A stretch of 60,000 bases of DNA from Cryptomeria japonica (lineage: Eukaryota; Streptophyta; Pinopsida; Cupressales; Cupressaceae). Positions 46,389-55,382 of the stretch are shown piece by piece. The first letter of the stretch is position 1; every line of letters starts with the position of its first letter. The DNA lies in assembly GCF_030272615.1 (NCBI RefSeq), contig NC_081410.1:128209640-128269639 (forward strand), in the 5' to 3' direction. The notes beneath the pieces were generated by a model. The model was not told where the DNA came from. It saw nothing but the letters and a program-made list of their open reading frames with translations, and made no database searches. Made by a program: the position numbers and the translations under genes.

Positions 46389-47200
46389 CCTATTTGACTA
46401 GGGATTTTAACAATTATCCACGAAAGGAAAGGAGAAACTAGGGCTTAACACGAAATTATCAAATTCAACACTGAAGAGTGAGAATTCTCACCCCGTTTAT
46501 CTAAATTTCAAAACCTTGGAGCAATTCACAACTTTTTCACTACAATTTCACACAATCTGCACTTTCAACAACTTTGAAAACACAGAAGAAGGATTTAGCA
46601 ACTTACAACTTCATACGCACCAGATGAAACCTAATTCTGCACTGCAAGAACTCGTATTGATCTTCTTCTGCTCAAGAATTACCTTTTGATCACCTTTGAA
46701 TCACTTCGTGAGTGAGAAATGGCTTTGAAAATGCTTTTATTATGGTTCTGGAGCAAAGCGTCACCGTTTCATCCATCACGACTGCTTGCGCGAGTGAAGA
46801 AACGACTCGAAAGTGCATTTGATCTAAGTTTGAATCTGCACCGTTGATTGATTCTCTGTTGACAAATCACATGAACAACAGTGGTCAATCTGACATTGAC
46901 CATCACATGTGGCAAGTGGGCCTATCAAAGGTATGACATGAGATCTCCAACTCACCCTCCACTTCACCTTGGTCAATGACCCCCACCTGTCGGCTTACCT
47001 CGACCAACCTTGGACACGTGGTGTCATCTCGTGATGTCGCAATCCTTAACCTCCTTGCATCTTCCTTCACGGGGTTGCGAGAATCGTTAGATCTGTTCAC
47101 CCTTTATCTGTGGGTCATGGTGTCCGCCTTCCTTAGCCAATTAACGATGAGCATCTTCTTGACCAAGATTAAAAGATCTTCGTCTATTTAAGCATGTGCA
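46389..47200. other. Non-coding leader region upstream of I
   Basis: No long frame is seen. It lies upstream of the I start codon on the minus strand and may be its leader or 5' LTR remnant. It includes a CACGTG G-box at 47,015-47,020 in GGACACGTGGTGTC. No tRNA primer site is recognisable. Confidence 0.35.
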
Positions 47201-48309
47201 GATAGCAAAAAAATTTAGTAACTTGACCATTGAACAAAGACACCAACAAAAACATTAATGTTGGACTTAGGAAAAATCGTGCACCCAACGAAAAATTAAA
47301 AGGGAACCCGCCTAGGGAAAACTAAAACACAGACCTAGGAAAACATAAAAGACCGCTGAACAAATTAATGCCCAGGAAATAAAATGGCCACGCCAATGTT
47401 ACTACAACCCTCAGACTTAAGTCAAAAAGGTAATGGAGAATTATAAGACGTTTAGGGTTTTTTAACAATGAGACTCAATCGAATGACATAAACCCTAAAC
47501 CCTAGCCTAAAAATACAGAGCCAAATAAAATCAAAATGACCAATATTTTGCCTAAAGCACGAAATTTTTTTGCACGGTCATTTTTAGGACTATCAGGTCA
47601 GATCACACACTACAAACATCGAAACAAAACAATAATAAAAACATTCAAGATTGGTCTGACCTAGAATGAACATAACTTCAAATTTCCAAAAGAACATGCT
47701 TTTGAGGCATAAAGAGCACGATCCAACTCAACATGAAGAGAGTTAAAGACATGAATAACAGATCATCAAAAGATTATCATTATATATAAAAAACTGGAGG
47801 AAACCAAAGCTCATAGAACTATCAAACATTGCACAACCGAATATAATTTTGGAGCACAACATCTGAAGCACCAAAACTAGAATACAACAATCTCAAGTAA
47901 TGACCACCAACATACCAAAAATGTGCTATCATATCTACAATGAGATAAAAATGCAAAGCACTGCAATTTTGAAAACTGTCAATCAAATACCACCAACATA
48001 TAAATCCAAAGCATGATATTGATTGCCACAACCAATACCAAAACTCAGACACTATGAGAAACATATCCACATTCTCACTGTACAATTTTGAAGCAACAGT
48101 CTACCAGAAGAGTATACCAACAACATACTTAAAACCACTGTTGACTGCCTTTCATACATACATACATACCTATCTTCCACTGTTCTACACTGCTAATACT
48201 CTGCACACTCAACATAGATTGCAAACACTACATACTACAATATCCAAACCAATTTGGATCACCGAGATAGGCATCAATGACAACCAACATACATTTCTAA
48301 CAGGCTAGG

Positions 48310-48317
48310 TATAAAAG
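48310..48317 (+). promoter_or_regulatory. TATA box in M
   Basis: TATAAAAG in GGCTAGGTATAAAAGGAAGC is a strong plant TATA match, followed by a C-rich stretch where a start site could lie. Confidence 0.4.
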
Positions 48318-49081
48318 GAAGCCTACCCCCCTCATTTTGTAACCTCGGTCAAGATCTGAATTGCACTTTTGCAAATTCAAGTGAGCAATCAATCAAGCAT
48401 TGAACGAGAGGTCAAGTCAAGTTCAAGCATTCAAGATGTCATCCATGATCAAGATTCATTTAAGACATTCTACATGACATCCTAAACCCTTGTATGAGGA
48501 TTCAAGAAAGCTTCATCAAGATATCAAATCTAATTTCAAGCAATCTCAAATAGATAGCCTTTCCCTCAAAAGGAAAACATTCTACTTCACTTCAATTTAA
48601 TTCCATTTCCAAGTTCAATTCTTATTTTAATTTCAAGGTTAATTACCAAATTAGGGTTTGCCTTAGCCAAACCCACATCAACAAACAATTTTTTGTCATT
48701 CGATGTGCAAAAAATTGACTCAAGAGCCACAAGAGAAGAATTTGACAGAGCAAACGACGACAATTAGATTCAATTTTTGAAGGCACAAAAAGCGGAGGAT
48801 CGAGTCACCCCACACCTCCTAGTCCCAATAATTTCTGACAAGCTTCTATTAGGAGATTATATGCGTCATTTTGATCCGAAAAATATTCAGTTTTTGTTTG
48901 CATTTGACATTCGAAGGATTCGGTCACCCGACACCTCCTAGTCCTGACAATTCAACCTGCATTATTTGTCACAAGTTCTGATTTGTTTCCCATCCTCAAA
49001 TCCAACTTTATATCTCTGCATGACATTTAAAACTTACTGTTACTGTTATTTTATGTCAAATTCTTACTATTTGTCCTAGAT

Positions 49082-49086
49082 CTAGC
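49082..49086. repeat. Target-site duplication CTAGC, left copy (element K)
   Basis: CTAGC is repeated exactly at 54,478-54,482 beyond the right LTR. Confidence 0.9.
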
Positions 49087-49636
49087 TGTTAGTGTAGTTT
49101 TTTTATATTTATTTTTCCTACATATTATTAAGTATACTTAGGTTATATTAGGATGGTTTATATGAGGACATGTGGCATAGTCCTACATTTACATGTCCCA
49201 TTCACACCCACATTTGGGTGGTTGAATGCCACATCCTCTTTTGGACTCATTTGCCACCTCCCCATAACCATTTGTTTGTCCCTACCGAAGTTAGTTTGCC
49301 ACATGTTTGGCATTTTGCAAGTAGGCACAACACCCACCTAATTTAGTTATTTTAAAGTTATTATTCCTCTTGGAATTACGTGCCCACATTTTTCTATATA
49401 ATCAACACTCACCTCTCCCTTATGAGCTAATTCATAGCTAACTCAGACGAGTTCATATCAACTCAGTCAGTACAATGGAGTGTTGATGCATATTGTATCT
49501 TTTGGAGTGTAATAATATCATCATTCTATTATTGTGCCATATTTCAGCATTCATCCTCTTTGTTGCTCTCATGCATAAGGTTGATCTTGGTTTTGTAGGT
49601 GATTCTAGGAGATTGAGTCCATCAGTGACTCTGACA
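49087..49636 (+). repeat. 5' LTR of K
   Basis: It starts TGTTAGTGTAG and ends GACTCTGACA, and pairs with 53,927-54,477. It contains a TATA box (CTATATAATC, about 49,394-49,403) conserved in both copies. Confidence 0.92.
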
Positions 49637-49648
49637 TGGTATCAAAGC
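49637..49648 (+). other. Primer binding site of K
   Basis: TGGTATCAAAGC immediately follows the LTR; 11 of 12 positions match the tRNA-Met-type site. Confidence 0.88.
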
Positions 49649-51015
49649 TTCCAGATCTGCAAGCCCCTTCTCAAATTTGGGAGACTCGGTAGTGAGCTTT
49701 TGTTGGGTGCATTTTCAGCCAAAAAGGACATCATAATTGAGTCCAAAGAGTTGAATAGACAAATTTTGATATAAGATACTCTATATTTTATTGAAAGTCA
49801 AATTCAAGGTAAAAAAATGGCCCACCTCCCTATGGTACGAATTTGAAATTTAATAAAAAAAATATATCATTTTTTAAAATATTGTTATAAAAAAATAGTA
49901 GGTTTTTTAATTACTAAAAGGGTTTTTTATTTAAAAAAAGTCTTTTATAAAAGTTTATATTTAGTATAAACTTTATTTGAAAAGTTTTTTTGAAAAAAAA
50001 TTAACTGAATCAAAAAAAATTTAAAAAAATTGTAGGGTACCCAATAGGGTATGTTGACCCTATTAGGGCCTATAACCGCAGGGGACTACAAACTGCAGGA
50101 GTCTGCAACCCACAACCTACAACATGTAGCCCTTTGGGCACCCCACACTGCAGGCCTTAGGCCCCGTGGGGTTCCACCCTGTGTGGAACAAGGGTGTGGC
50201 TACGACAAAAAAATTGTAAAATTGCATCATCTTGGCCTCTACGTCGTACAACTGCAAAATTTGTACCTACTGCATCTCAACCTTCGTGCTAGATAATTTA
50301 GCAGACACCACTGCATTTAGTGGTGCATTTGATGATTTTGCCAACTTTAGCAGTGGTTTTCAAATTTTGGTGGATATCTAAACTGATTTGCATAGAGACA
50401 AAGTTGGCAATTCACTAGATTTAGCAGTGAGTTCAACCACATATGCTGGCATCTCCATAATAGAAAAAGTTAGCTAAATTTGGTGGAGGTTATCCTTTTT
50501 GCAATTGATGCACCCCTCTCCATTGGAGTTTTCTATTTTTCACCTCAACTTCAGAAGGCAATACCTCAGTCATTCAGGATCTATTTTGTGAGCAATTTTT
50601 TTTTTTTAATTTGGGGTAGAATTTTGTAGGCTTCCCAGTGGTGGAATTATTTTTTCTTCAAGTGGTCGAAATTTTCCAGAAAATTAGTTTTCTCAGCAAA
50701 TTTGAAGGACAATCCCAATTTTTGCAACTTCAAACGGCTATAACTTTCACATACGACCTCTGATCGAGGTGCCGTGTTTTTTGAAAGTTGATATTTTTCA
50801 AAGCACTATCCATTGGTGTTATTTTTAGGTTGTAATTTTGACATTCTAATATACTTTCGGTATTTGGGTCCAATTTTGGACGTTGTAAAACTCTGGAAAT
50901 CAACTCTAGCATTGTAAACACGCTAATTTATAAAGTGCCACCATCATATTTTTCTGGGGGGGGGGTCATTGATTTAGTGAATTTGGGGGGTGATCTTGTG
51001 GTGTTTTAATTTCTT
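49649..51015 (+). other. Long untranslated leader of K
   Basis: This is 1.4 kb without a supported frame. It has an extremely AT-rich block (about 49,800-50,030) followed abruptly by a GC-richer block with repeated CTGCAG-like text (50,070-50,210), then mixed sequence. Packaging or dimerisation signals would be expected here but none can be named. Confidence 0.5.
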
Positions 51016-51764
51016 ATGTTGTCTGTTAGTACAATGGGGAAAACTCAAATTGAACTCCAAACTCCATATAATTATGAAACATGGAAAAAATTAGTATGGA
51101 ATTATCGAAGGGAAAAAAGTTGCACATGCTATGTCAAAGAATCTATTCCTACACCTGTTGATGCTAATTCTCTTCAAGCATGGGAGATCAATCATGAGAT
51201 AGCTCTTGGTTATATTTGTTCACTAGTCTCTTTTGATTTACAATTTCATCTTGAATCATGCAAGACACCTAAGGAGGCTTGGGATACTCTTGAAAAATTG
51301 TATGATAAAACTAACAAGATTAGGGGTTATCAGATTGATAATGATCTGATGAATCTTGATCCAAAAAGTTTCAACAACATCCAAGACTATCTCTCCAAGA
51401 TAAAGCAACTAAGAACATAGTTAATGGATTGCAAGATTACTAAGGAGGATTTACAATTGATTCTCAATGTGTTATCCAAGCTTGGTCCTGAGTATTTTGT
51501 GTTTGTTTCTAGCTTTCATACCAATAGGGTTTCTATGGGAATTGCATATGTTCAACCCACTTTTGATGCATTTTCAGATCTTTTAATCCAAGATGAAGCA
51601 AAGCTAATTCAAATGGGCATCATCAAAACTTCCAAGTCACAAGAATTGATTGATAGTGAACCTAAGGTACATAAAGAATAAGGGTATCTTGATTAGAAAC
51701 AAAAGAAGAAAAAGAACAAGCCACAGAAAGAATCTAAGTCCTCTTCCTCAAAAAGGGAATCATC
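51016..51764 (+). pseudogene. K gag, part 1 (UBN2-type), up to insertion L
   Basis: The likely start is MGKTQIELQTPYNYETWKKL (51,034). Landmarks are TPYNYETWKKLVWNYRR, QAWEINHEIALGYICSLVS, TPKEAWDTLEKLYDKTNK and FNNIQDYLSKIKQL, typical of plant copia gag. A TAG at 51,418 sits in RT-stop-LMDCKITKE, where CAG (Gln) is likely ancestral, and a TAA occurs at about 51,681. The frame then runs through a Lys/Ser-rich linker (KKKKNKPQKESKSSSSKRES) until the solo LTR L interrupts it. Confidence 0.8.
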
Positions 51765-52327
51765 TATTAGGAATTGCATGTAGAAAATATCAATTATATG
51801 CACATAAAGATTAAACGAAGGAATGAAAAACACATAAATAATAATAAAGAGGAGACAATTTTAATGTGGTTCACCCAAACTCAGTCTACGTCCACCAAAC
51901 AGAGATTCCAATATTATTATCTAGTAAATTGAATTGATCACAACCAACAATCCCTTGCAACTCAATACCACTACAAAATGCTACAAAATTCTCTATAGAA
52001 AACCCTAACCCTTAGCCCTCGTATCAAGACTTATGTTGGTTATAAAATTAGGGTTACAACATGTCAACCAATAGAAAAAATAACACTCGACGCCTTTATA
52101 AAATAATAACTTTTTGGCTTCACGGGGTGTTGCCCCTAGACCCCGCCCTGTATCGTGATAGGGAGCACGCCAAGGGCACTGCCCCTAGACTCTACAAGGG
52201 GTGTTTCCCCTTGACCCCATCTTGGGGGCGCTACCCCAAACCCTCGTAAAAAATATGGGGGGAAACCGTGCTGATAGAAGTAGGGAAAATTTAACCTCGA
52301 AGTCTGATTAGGCTTCATATAACAACA
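51765..52327 (-). repeat. Solo LTR L inside K gag
   Basis: The flanks are TCATC (51,760-51,764) and TTATC (52,328-52,332), a 4/5 match. On the element strand it starts TGTTGTTATATGAAGCC and ends at CCTAATA (CA decayed to TA). It contains the phrase GTGAACCACATTAAAATTG, common in plant copia LTRs. A GC-rich block (about 52,115-52,245) contains CCCCTAGACCCCGCCC and CCCTTGACCCCATCTTGGGG. LTR plus one duplication is 568 bp, which exactly explains the frame change of gag across the insert. Confidence 0.75.
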
Positions 52328-52332
52328 TTATC

Positions 52333-52943
52333 TAAAAAGGAGAAGCCCACTTGTGCATATTGCAAGAATTATGGGCATGATGAACATCAATGTTATTTAA
52401 AACAAATTGATGAGTTGAAGGATCTTTTGACAAAGAATAAAATCAACCTACCTTCAACCATGTCAAAGGATTCAACATCTTCATCTAATTCAAAGCTAGA
52501 GAAACAAAAGGGGAAAGCACTTGTTGTAATGGCAGATTATGAGTCAGGAAGATGGATCCTTGATTCTAGAGCTTCACATCACATGGCTTCATCACAAGAT
52601 ATTTTTCTCTTTATTTGAAACCTATTCGTGACCAAACATTCTGATGGCTAACAACACATATATGTGCGTTTGTGGGAAAGGGTCTATTGACATAGACGAA
52701 GGATCATTCAATGATGTCCTTTGTGTGCCCTCATTGTCAACAAATATCCTTTCTATCTATTAGATCACACATGTCGGGGAAGGAAAAAGTGTCGAGTTCA
52801 CTCCAAATTTTGTGATTATTCGGGATTTGCATAGCAGAGATATTGTTGTAGTTGGGGAGGTAGATCATCAATCTCGAGTATACACCTTCTCACATTTTTC
52901 CTCTGTAGTTCCTTTGACTGACGTACACACTTAGGCATCTAGC
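52333..52943 (+). pseudogene. K zinc knuckle and protease
   Basis: After L the gag resumes with an intact knuckle CAYCKNYGHDEHQC, then a Lys-rich linker and the protease entry WILDSRASHHM (family DSG/DSGA; here DSR, so the active-site Gly is changed). One frameshift near 52,618 leads to the frame from ATG 52,644 with GKGSIDIDEGSFNDVLCVPS, STNILSIY, VEFTPNFVIIRDL and VDHQSRVYTFSHF. These are the usual protease C-terminus of plant copia. It runs in frame into the acidic domain with TAG at about 52,760 and 52,933. Confidence 0.75.
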
Positions 52944-53507
52944 GTGGACACTTTTGAGGAGATTCAATATGGTCAAGTAAATCTTGGTATTCTTTCATCT
53001 GAGATTCAAGAGACACGTGTTGATACTTCATCTCCTCCATTGACTGTTGTTTTTGGTGATATGGATATTGCTACATCCATGGCTACTATTGATTTAGTGT
53101 TGCAGAACATTCATTGTCTTCTAGATACAACTACTTGGGATGAGTACTTGATAGACATTGCAGGTTTGTTTTGTGAGTCCTATCTTGCAGACTTGGAGGA
53201 CACTATTGAGTGCATACATCTTCTCTTTGATGAAGTTACTTTGTCTTTGTCAGATGTCGAGGGGGAACCTTTCGATCCTCTTGCTCTTTACCCACATGAT
53301 CATTCCTCACAGTTTGACATGATTGTGGCCACTATTGAGAAAAACTTGGAGGATGCACCTTTGTCTTTAGAGGAGATACCTTTGTCTTTGAATTTTGTTC
53401 TACATCCATCTCCACTAGGTTTTGGATTGTCATCTTCTGCAGTGTGGCCTAGAACACTTGATTTGATGGTGACACCTTTCAGCATCAACATGGGGACACC
53501 TGAGTAG
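52944..53507 (+). CDS. Acidic domain replacing pol in K, unknown function
   Basis: 187 open codons are in the same frame as the protease text just upstream (frame of ATG 52,644). The N-terminal residues MDTFEEIQYGQVNLGILSSE continue from SSV after a TAG. The protein is acidic, with VVFGDMDIATSMATIDLVLQ, WDEYLIDIAGLFCESYLADL, DTIECIHLLFDEVTLSLSD and DAPLSLEEIPLSLNFVLH. No pre-integrase WH.R.GH motif, integrase, RT or RNase H motif is present. It is probably the C-terminal part of a Gag-Pro fusion. It is open throughout although gag is damaged, possibly by chance. Confidence 0.6.
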   Translation: MDTFEEIQYGQVNLGILSSEIQETRVDTSSPPLTVVFGDMDIATSMATIDLVLQNIHCLLDTTTWDEYLIDIAGLFCESYLADLEDTIECIHLLFDEVTLSLSDVEGEPFDPLALYPHDHSSQFDMIVATIEKNLEDAPLSLEEIPLSLNFVLHPSPLGFGLSSSAVWPRTLDLMVTPFSINMGTPE

Positions 53508-53926
53508 ATTTTAGAGACATCATACATCTTTATCATTCTTCCTACATATTCCTTTCAGGAATGGGAAGACGATCTTCATGCACCTTTGGTTTTGTTTCTT
53601 CCTAAGGGGAGGAACGTTGTTCGACGATCATGATCCATCATCTACATCCAGTTTTGGGCATCAACCATCAATATAGTTTATTACTTTTGGGAAGGCTACA
53701 TAGTCTTTTTTATTCTTTCTATTTTGGAAAGGACTTCTTCCTTGAATGGGATTCTTTCTTGTGTGGGGAAACTTGTTTTCATTTCTCTCTTTTGGGGAGG
53801 AGTTTTGTCCCACAGGGTTTTCTTCTTTACTCCATTTGTGAGAGATTGTTTTGTACATGGATACCTAACATGGAATTATAGTCGAGACCCATCTTTTGAC
53901 CCATCTAAGCTATGCTTAAGGGGGGG
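53508..53926 (+). other. 3' untranslated region and polypurine tract of K
   Basis: It has no supported coding. It shares ordered phrases with the 3' region of D (TTTTGGGGAGGAGTTTT, GTACATGGATACCTAA, GAGACCCATC, GCTTAAGG). It ends in AAGGGGGGG (53,918-53,926) next to TGTTAGTG. Confidence 0.7.
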
Positions 53927-54477
53927 TGTTAGTGTAAGTTTTTTATATTTATTTTTCCTACACATTATTAAGCATACTTAGGTTGTATTAGGATGGTTTA
54001 TATGAGGACACGTGACATAGTCCTACATTTACATGTGCCATTCACACCCACATTTGGGTGGTTAAATGTCACATCCTCTTTTGGACTCATTTGCAACCTC
54101 CCCATAACCATTTGCTTGTCCCTACCTGAGTTGGTTTGCCACATGTTTGGCATTTTGCAAGTAGGCACAACTCCCACATAATTTGTTTATTTGGGAGTTA
54201 TTATTCCTTTTGGAATCATGTGCCCAAATTTTCCTATATAATCAACACTCACCTCTCCCTTATGAGCTAATTCAGAGCTAGCTCAAATGAGTTCATATCA
54301 GCTCAGTCAATACAAGGGAGTACTGATGCATATTGTATCTTTTGGACTGTAATCATATCATCATTCTACTATTGCACCATATTTCAACATTTCATCCTCT
54401 CTGTTGCTCTCGTGTAGAAGGTTGAACTTGGTTTTGCAGGTGATCCTGGGAGATTGAGTCCATCAATAACTCCGACA
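53927..54477 (+). repeat. 3' LTR of K
   Basis: It is paired with 49,087-49,636, starts TGTTAGTGTAAG and ends AACTCCGACA. Differences are few to moderate, mostly transitions. Confidence 0.92.
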
Positions 54478-54482
54478 CTAGC
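54478..54482. repeat. Target-site duplication CTAGC, right copy (element K)
   Basis: It is identical to 49,082-49,086. Confidence 0.9.
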
Positions 54483-55190
54483 ATTGCAATTCAAACCTAA
54501 TTCAAACACAATTTCAACTCAAACAAGGAGGATTAATTAGATATGTTTTCAGTCCTTTAGGGTTGGATTAGTCAAATTCAACCCCCCTTAATGTAAGTTG
54601 GCCCCATGAAATTAGTGACTTTATCAATATAATTTGTGAAGCCTTAATTTCACCACCTTAAAAGATCAAAATCTCAAAAGATGATACACCAAGAAAAATT
54701 CATATGTAAGTAGATGGTGGATAAATTAAAATTAACAAAATAATTTTCTTTCACGTAATTCAACTTTGATCAATAAAAATAATAATTGTGAATTGTTAAA
54801 TTGTAGGTAGATATAACATTTATATTAAATTATTTTGCCACCATGTCATATCTACAACACTATTCAAAGTCATTCAAGAAATTAATAAGTTTAACAATTT
54901 AAGCACAAAAATTGAAGAAGTTCAACTTTTTAAATAAATTCGATGGCAAATTTATTTTGAAATGATCATTTCTAAAATCAACTAATAAATAATTATTAAA
55001 TAAAATAAAGTCAAGATATGGCATATACAATGGTGATATGTCATTCAAGTCATAGATACAATTGACATTTGATTGATGAATTAATGCTTTAAGACATAGC
55101 ATTTAAAAAATAAAAAATAAATCAATTTTTTGTTCATATTGTTTCTAATATAAACTAATAAAAAGATAAATAAATAAATATTTTTTTATT
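54483..55190. other. AT-rich flank, no gene recognised
   Basis: The first 110 bp continue the sequence interrupted by K (C-run CAACCCCCCTTAATG near 54,590). The rest is AT-rich without frame or repeat that I can support. Confidence 0.5.
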
Positions 55191-55194
55191 TAAT

Positions 55195-55300
55195 TTTTAG
55201 ATTGTAGGAATCAGGTATAGCACCCTAGACCTCTGACCTCATGTTTCACCACTAGAAGTTGTCAGCCGATTGAACTAGACCCTAAACCCAAATAAATAAT
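55195..55300 (-). repeat. tRNA-like (SINE-type) relic
   Basis: On the minus strand GGGTCTAGTTCAATCGGCTG resembles a tRNA A box. About 49 bases later comes GAGGTCTAGGGTGC, a weak B-box-like text, and then an A-rich tail (TAAAAATTAAATAAAAAAAT). The spacing fits an RNA polymerase III promoter. No target duplication was identified and the B box is poor. Confidence 0.35.
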
Positions 55301-55382
55301 ATTTTTATAATTAATTAAAATAAGAAAAAATTAAAATATTTTAAATTTAAACAATTAAAATATGATTAATGAAAAATAACAA

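Larger units (their letters stand above)
47201..49086 (+). other. Element M: LTR/leader-like sequence without coding
   Basis: It holds a TATAAAAG promoter-like box (48,310) followed by a long A/C-rich leader with no frame over 90 codons. It could be the LTR and leader of a Ty3/gypsy-type or pol-less element, but no primer site, partner LTR or coding supports a firm class. Element K is inserted at 49,087, and the flank continues at 54,478 (CTAGCATTGCAATTCAAACC). Confidence 0.35.
49087..54477 (+). mobile_element. Non-autonomous copia-derived element K
   Basis: K is 5391 bp with LTRs of 550 and 551 bp, a perfect 5 bp duplication, a primer site (TGGTATCAAAGC) and a polypurine tract (AAGGGGGG). 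The internal region has a 1.4 kb leader, gag, a zinc knuckle and a protease. Where pre-integrase, integrase, RT and RNase H should follow, there is instead an acidic domain of about 190 residues and a 3' untranslated region. A solo LTR (L) splits gag. K is structurally complete but cannot encode its own RT or integrase. Confidence 0.88.

Noticed and set aside
52061-52318. Short ORFs in the GC-rich part of L
   Set aside because: They lie inside a solo LTR; composition-driven.
53630-53981. Overlapping hydrophobic ORFs of about 85 codons
   Set aside because: They lie in the K 3' untranslated region and cross the LTR edge; the matching region of D has no conserved frame.
55195-55300. Functional tRNA gene
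   Set aside because: The B-box-like text is poor and no proper acceptor stem or anticodon arm can be drawn; kept only as a SINE-like relic.
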